A stretch of 64,000 bases of DNA, taken from assembly GCA_002702655.1 (NCBI GenBank), contig PABB01000080.1, forward strand, positions 62,001-126,000, in the 5' to 3' direction. Positions 62,787 to 64,000 of this stretch are shown here, piece by piece (position 1 is the stretch's first letter; the number at the start of each line of letters is the position of its first letter). The DNA is from Planctomycetaceae bacterium. GTDB lineage: Bacteria; Planctomycetota; Planctomycetia; Pirellulales; Lacipirellulaceae. Below the pieces are notes generated by a model. It was not told the origin of the DNA. It ran no database searches and worked only from the letters and a program-made list of their open reading frames with translations. The translations under genes were made by a program, and so were the position numbers.

Positions 62787-63927
62787 TTGGCGCCGGTCTA
62801 CATGGGGCGATGAGATCTCGCTTGAGTATGGCAAAGGGATTCGCGACTACGCGGACGCCTCGGGCCCGGTTCGTGTCTTCGGAACGAACGGTCCCGTAGG
62901 ATGGTCGGATACGCCACTTGCAGACGGACCGGGAGTGATTCTCGGCCGAAAAGGCGCATATCGTGGTGTCCACTACTCACCCGATCCGTTCTTTGTGATC
63001 GATACTGCGTATTACGCAGTCGCAAAGACCGAGCTCGATATGCGCTGGCTTTACTACGCGATGATCCATCACGAGCTGGGGAAGATCGATGACGGATCAC
63101 CGATTCCGTCGACAACCCGAGCCGCTGTATATCCACGCGAGTTGGAGGTACCGGAACTTGCAGAGCAACGCGACATCGCAGGTGTACTTGCCTCTCTCGA
63201 CGACAAGATTGAGCAGAATCGGCGGACTGCGTCGTCGTTGGAGGAACTGGCCCGGGCGATTTTTCGGGCGTGGTTCGTCGACTTCGAGCCCGTCAAATCC
63301 AAAGCCGCAGGCGCGGCCAGCTTTCCGTCGATGCCACAAACCGTCTTCGATGCCCTCCCCGCCTCGTTGACCACCTCTGCGTTTGGAGCCATCCCACAGG
63401 GATGGGACGTCAAGCCGCTCGATGAGATCTTTGTGCTGCAGAGGGGTTTCGATCTTCCAAAGCGACGTCGCACGGAAGGCCCCTACCCAGTTTTGGCCGC
63501 GAGTGGCCCGAATGGCACCCACTCTGAATTCAAAGTCCGGGGACCTGGCGTCACCACCGGCCGGAGCGGTGTGCTGGGCAAAGTCTTCTTCGTACAAGAG
63601 GACTATTGGCCACTAAACACGACCTTGTGGATTAAGGAGTATCGTCGCTCAAATCCATGGCACGCATACTTCTTGCTCCAGACATTAGACCTTGCAGGTT
63701 TCAATGCAGGTTCAGCAGTTCCGACCTTGAACCGTAATCACTTGCACACGCTCGTGGTCGCGTCACCAACTGCAGATGTCCTTTCCTCCTTCGCCACTAT
63801 TGCGAAGCCTTTCTTTGAATTACAGGGACACTTTGCGAGTGAATCCCGCAAGCTCGCCGAACTCCGCGACTATCTCCTTCCCAAACTCCTCTCCGGCAAA
63901 GTCCGAGTGGGCGAGAGCAATGCTTGA
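62779..63927 (+). CDS. hsdS: Type I restriction-modification specificity subunit HsdS
   Basis: 382 aa from ATG 62779, overlapping the hsdM stop by 8 bp. The two-TRD plan is visible: TRD1 about 1-125, central conserved helix [20 protein letters not shown] with [23 protein letters not shown]2 about 205-340 ([20 protein letters not shown]), and a final repeat of the helix [20 protein letters not shown]. The recognition sequence cannot be read from this. The second half is visibly AT-richer than the neighbours, as expected for frequently exchanged TRDs. Length is typical. Confidence 0.92.
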   Translation: MANWRRSTWGDEISLEYGKGIRDYADASGPVRVFGTNGPVGWSDTPLADGPGVILGRKGAYRGVHYSPDPFFVIDTAYYAVAKTELDMRWLYYAMIHHELGKIDDGSPIPSTTRAAVYPRELEVPELAEQRDIAGVLASLDDKIEQNRRTASSLEELARAIFRAWFVDFEPVKSKAAGAASFPSMPQTVFDALPASLTTSAFGAIPQGWDVKPLDEIFVLQRGFDLPKRRRTEGPYPVLAASGPNGTHSEFKVRGPGVTTGRSGVLGKVFFVQEDYWPLNTTLWIKEYRRSNPWHAYFLLQTLDLAGFNAGSAVPTLNRNHLHTLVVASPTADVLSSFATIAKPFFELQGHFASESRKLAELRDYLLPKLLSGKVRVGESNA

Positions 63928-64000
63928 ACCGGAAGACACGCGTTTTCAAATGGTCGGTGCCAGAGCGGCACTTCTGTCCGGTCCGGTCGCCGCCGCGATC
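63920..64000 (+). CDS. Start of a further gene of the restriction operon, partial at right edge
   Basis: ATG 63920 lies inside the end of hsdS (8-bp overlap, the same spacing as hsdM/hsdS) and is open to the window end for 27 codons, including EDTRFQMVGARAALLSG. Too short to identify. The repeated overlap suggests an additional co-translated subunit or accessory protein. Confidence 0.4.
   Translation, partial: MLEPEDTRFQMVGARAALLSGPVAAAI

Overview
The window looks like a chromosomal segment of a Planctomycete, most likely order Pirellulales. It is GC-rich and carries hallmarks that rarely occur together elsewhere: many Cys-type sulfatases, two DUF1559 proteins with pilin-like N-termini, PEP-CTERM surface proteins with a single dockerin-like repeat, an 'LEPRQLL' N-terminal motif, ECF sigma factors paired with FecR-domain membrane proteins, and short palindromic elements in the gaps. 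The assignment comes from these features, not from a database match.

Region A (1-28,300) is a glycan-degradation neighbourhood. On the minus strand it holds a sodium:solute symporter cut by the left edge, a secreted L-rhamnose-mutarotase-like protein, a GH31 glycosidase, a phytanoyl-CoA-dioxygenase-family oxygenase and a 1,181-aa CotH/lamin-tail surface protein. A plus-strand run follows: ECF sigma factor, FecR protein, giant PEP-CTERM repeat protein, small PEP-CTERM protein, DUF1559 protein, small lipoprotein, a BNR_4-type lyase/hydrolase with a PEP-CTERM tail, and a GH78 alpha-L-rhamnosidase coupled to it by a 4-bp overlap. Three minus-strand genes (GH43, DUF4855, sulfatase) complete it. 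Rhamnose handling plus sulfatases suggests a sulfated rhamnose-containing polysaccharide, such as an ulvan-like glycan, as substrate; this is inference.

Region B (28,400-42,050) repeats the theme: a sulfatase fused to a LamG-like domain, a beta-solenoid and PEP-CTERM; two further PEP-CTERM proteins; a DUF1559 protein; then divergently a second ECF sigma factor, a FecR/LamG protein and a soluble sulfatase.

Region C (42,100-54,000) holds a minus-strand operon of four genes joined by three identical 4-bp ATGA overlaps: dabA, two different NuoL-like membrane subunits and a SulP anion transporter. It looks like an inorganic-carbon uptake system with a duplicated, diverged membrane subunit. Divergent from it is an OmpR-type two-component system followed by a phosphate-selective-porin-like gene.

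Region D (54,000-56,800) is housekeeping: tRNA-Ser(CGA), a small unknown protein, a Val/Tyr/Gln-rich secreted protein, a Trm112-family protein, a HIT protein and tRNA-Arg(CCG).

Region E (56,800-right edge) is an integrated element beside tRNA-Arg: tyrosine integrase, HTH protein, small zinc-ribbon protein with a frameshift, putative replication initiator, an unrecognised protein, and a type I restriction-modification operon (hsdM, hsdS) that continues past the window. No CRISPR array, rRNA or insertion-sequence transposase was seen.
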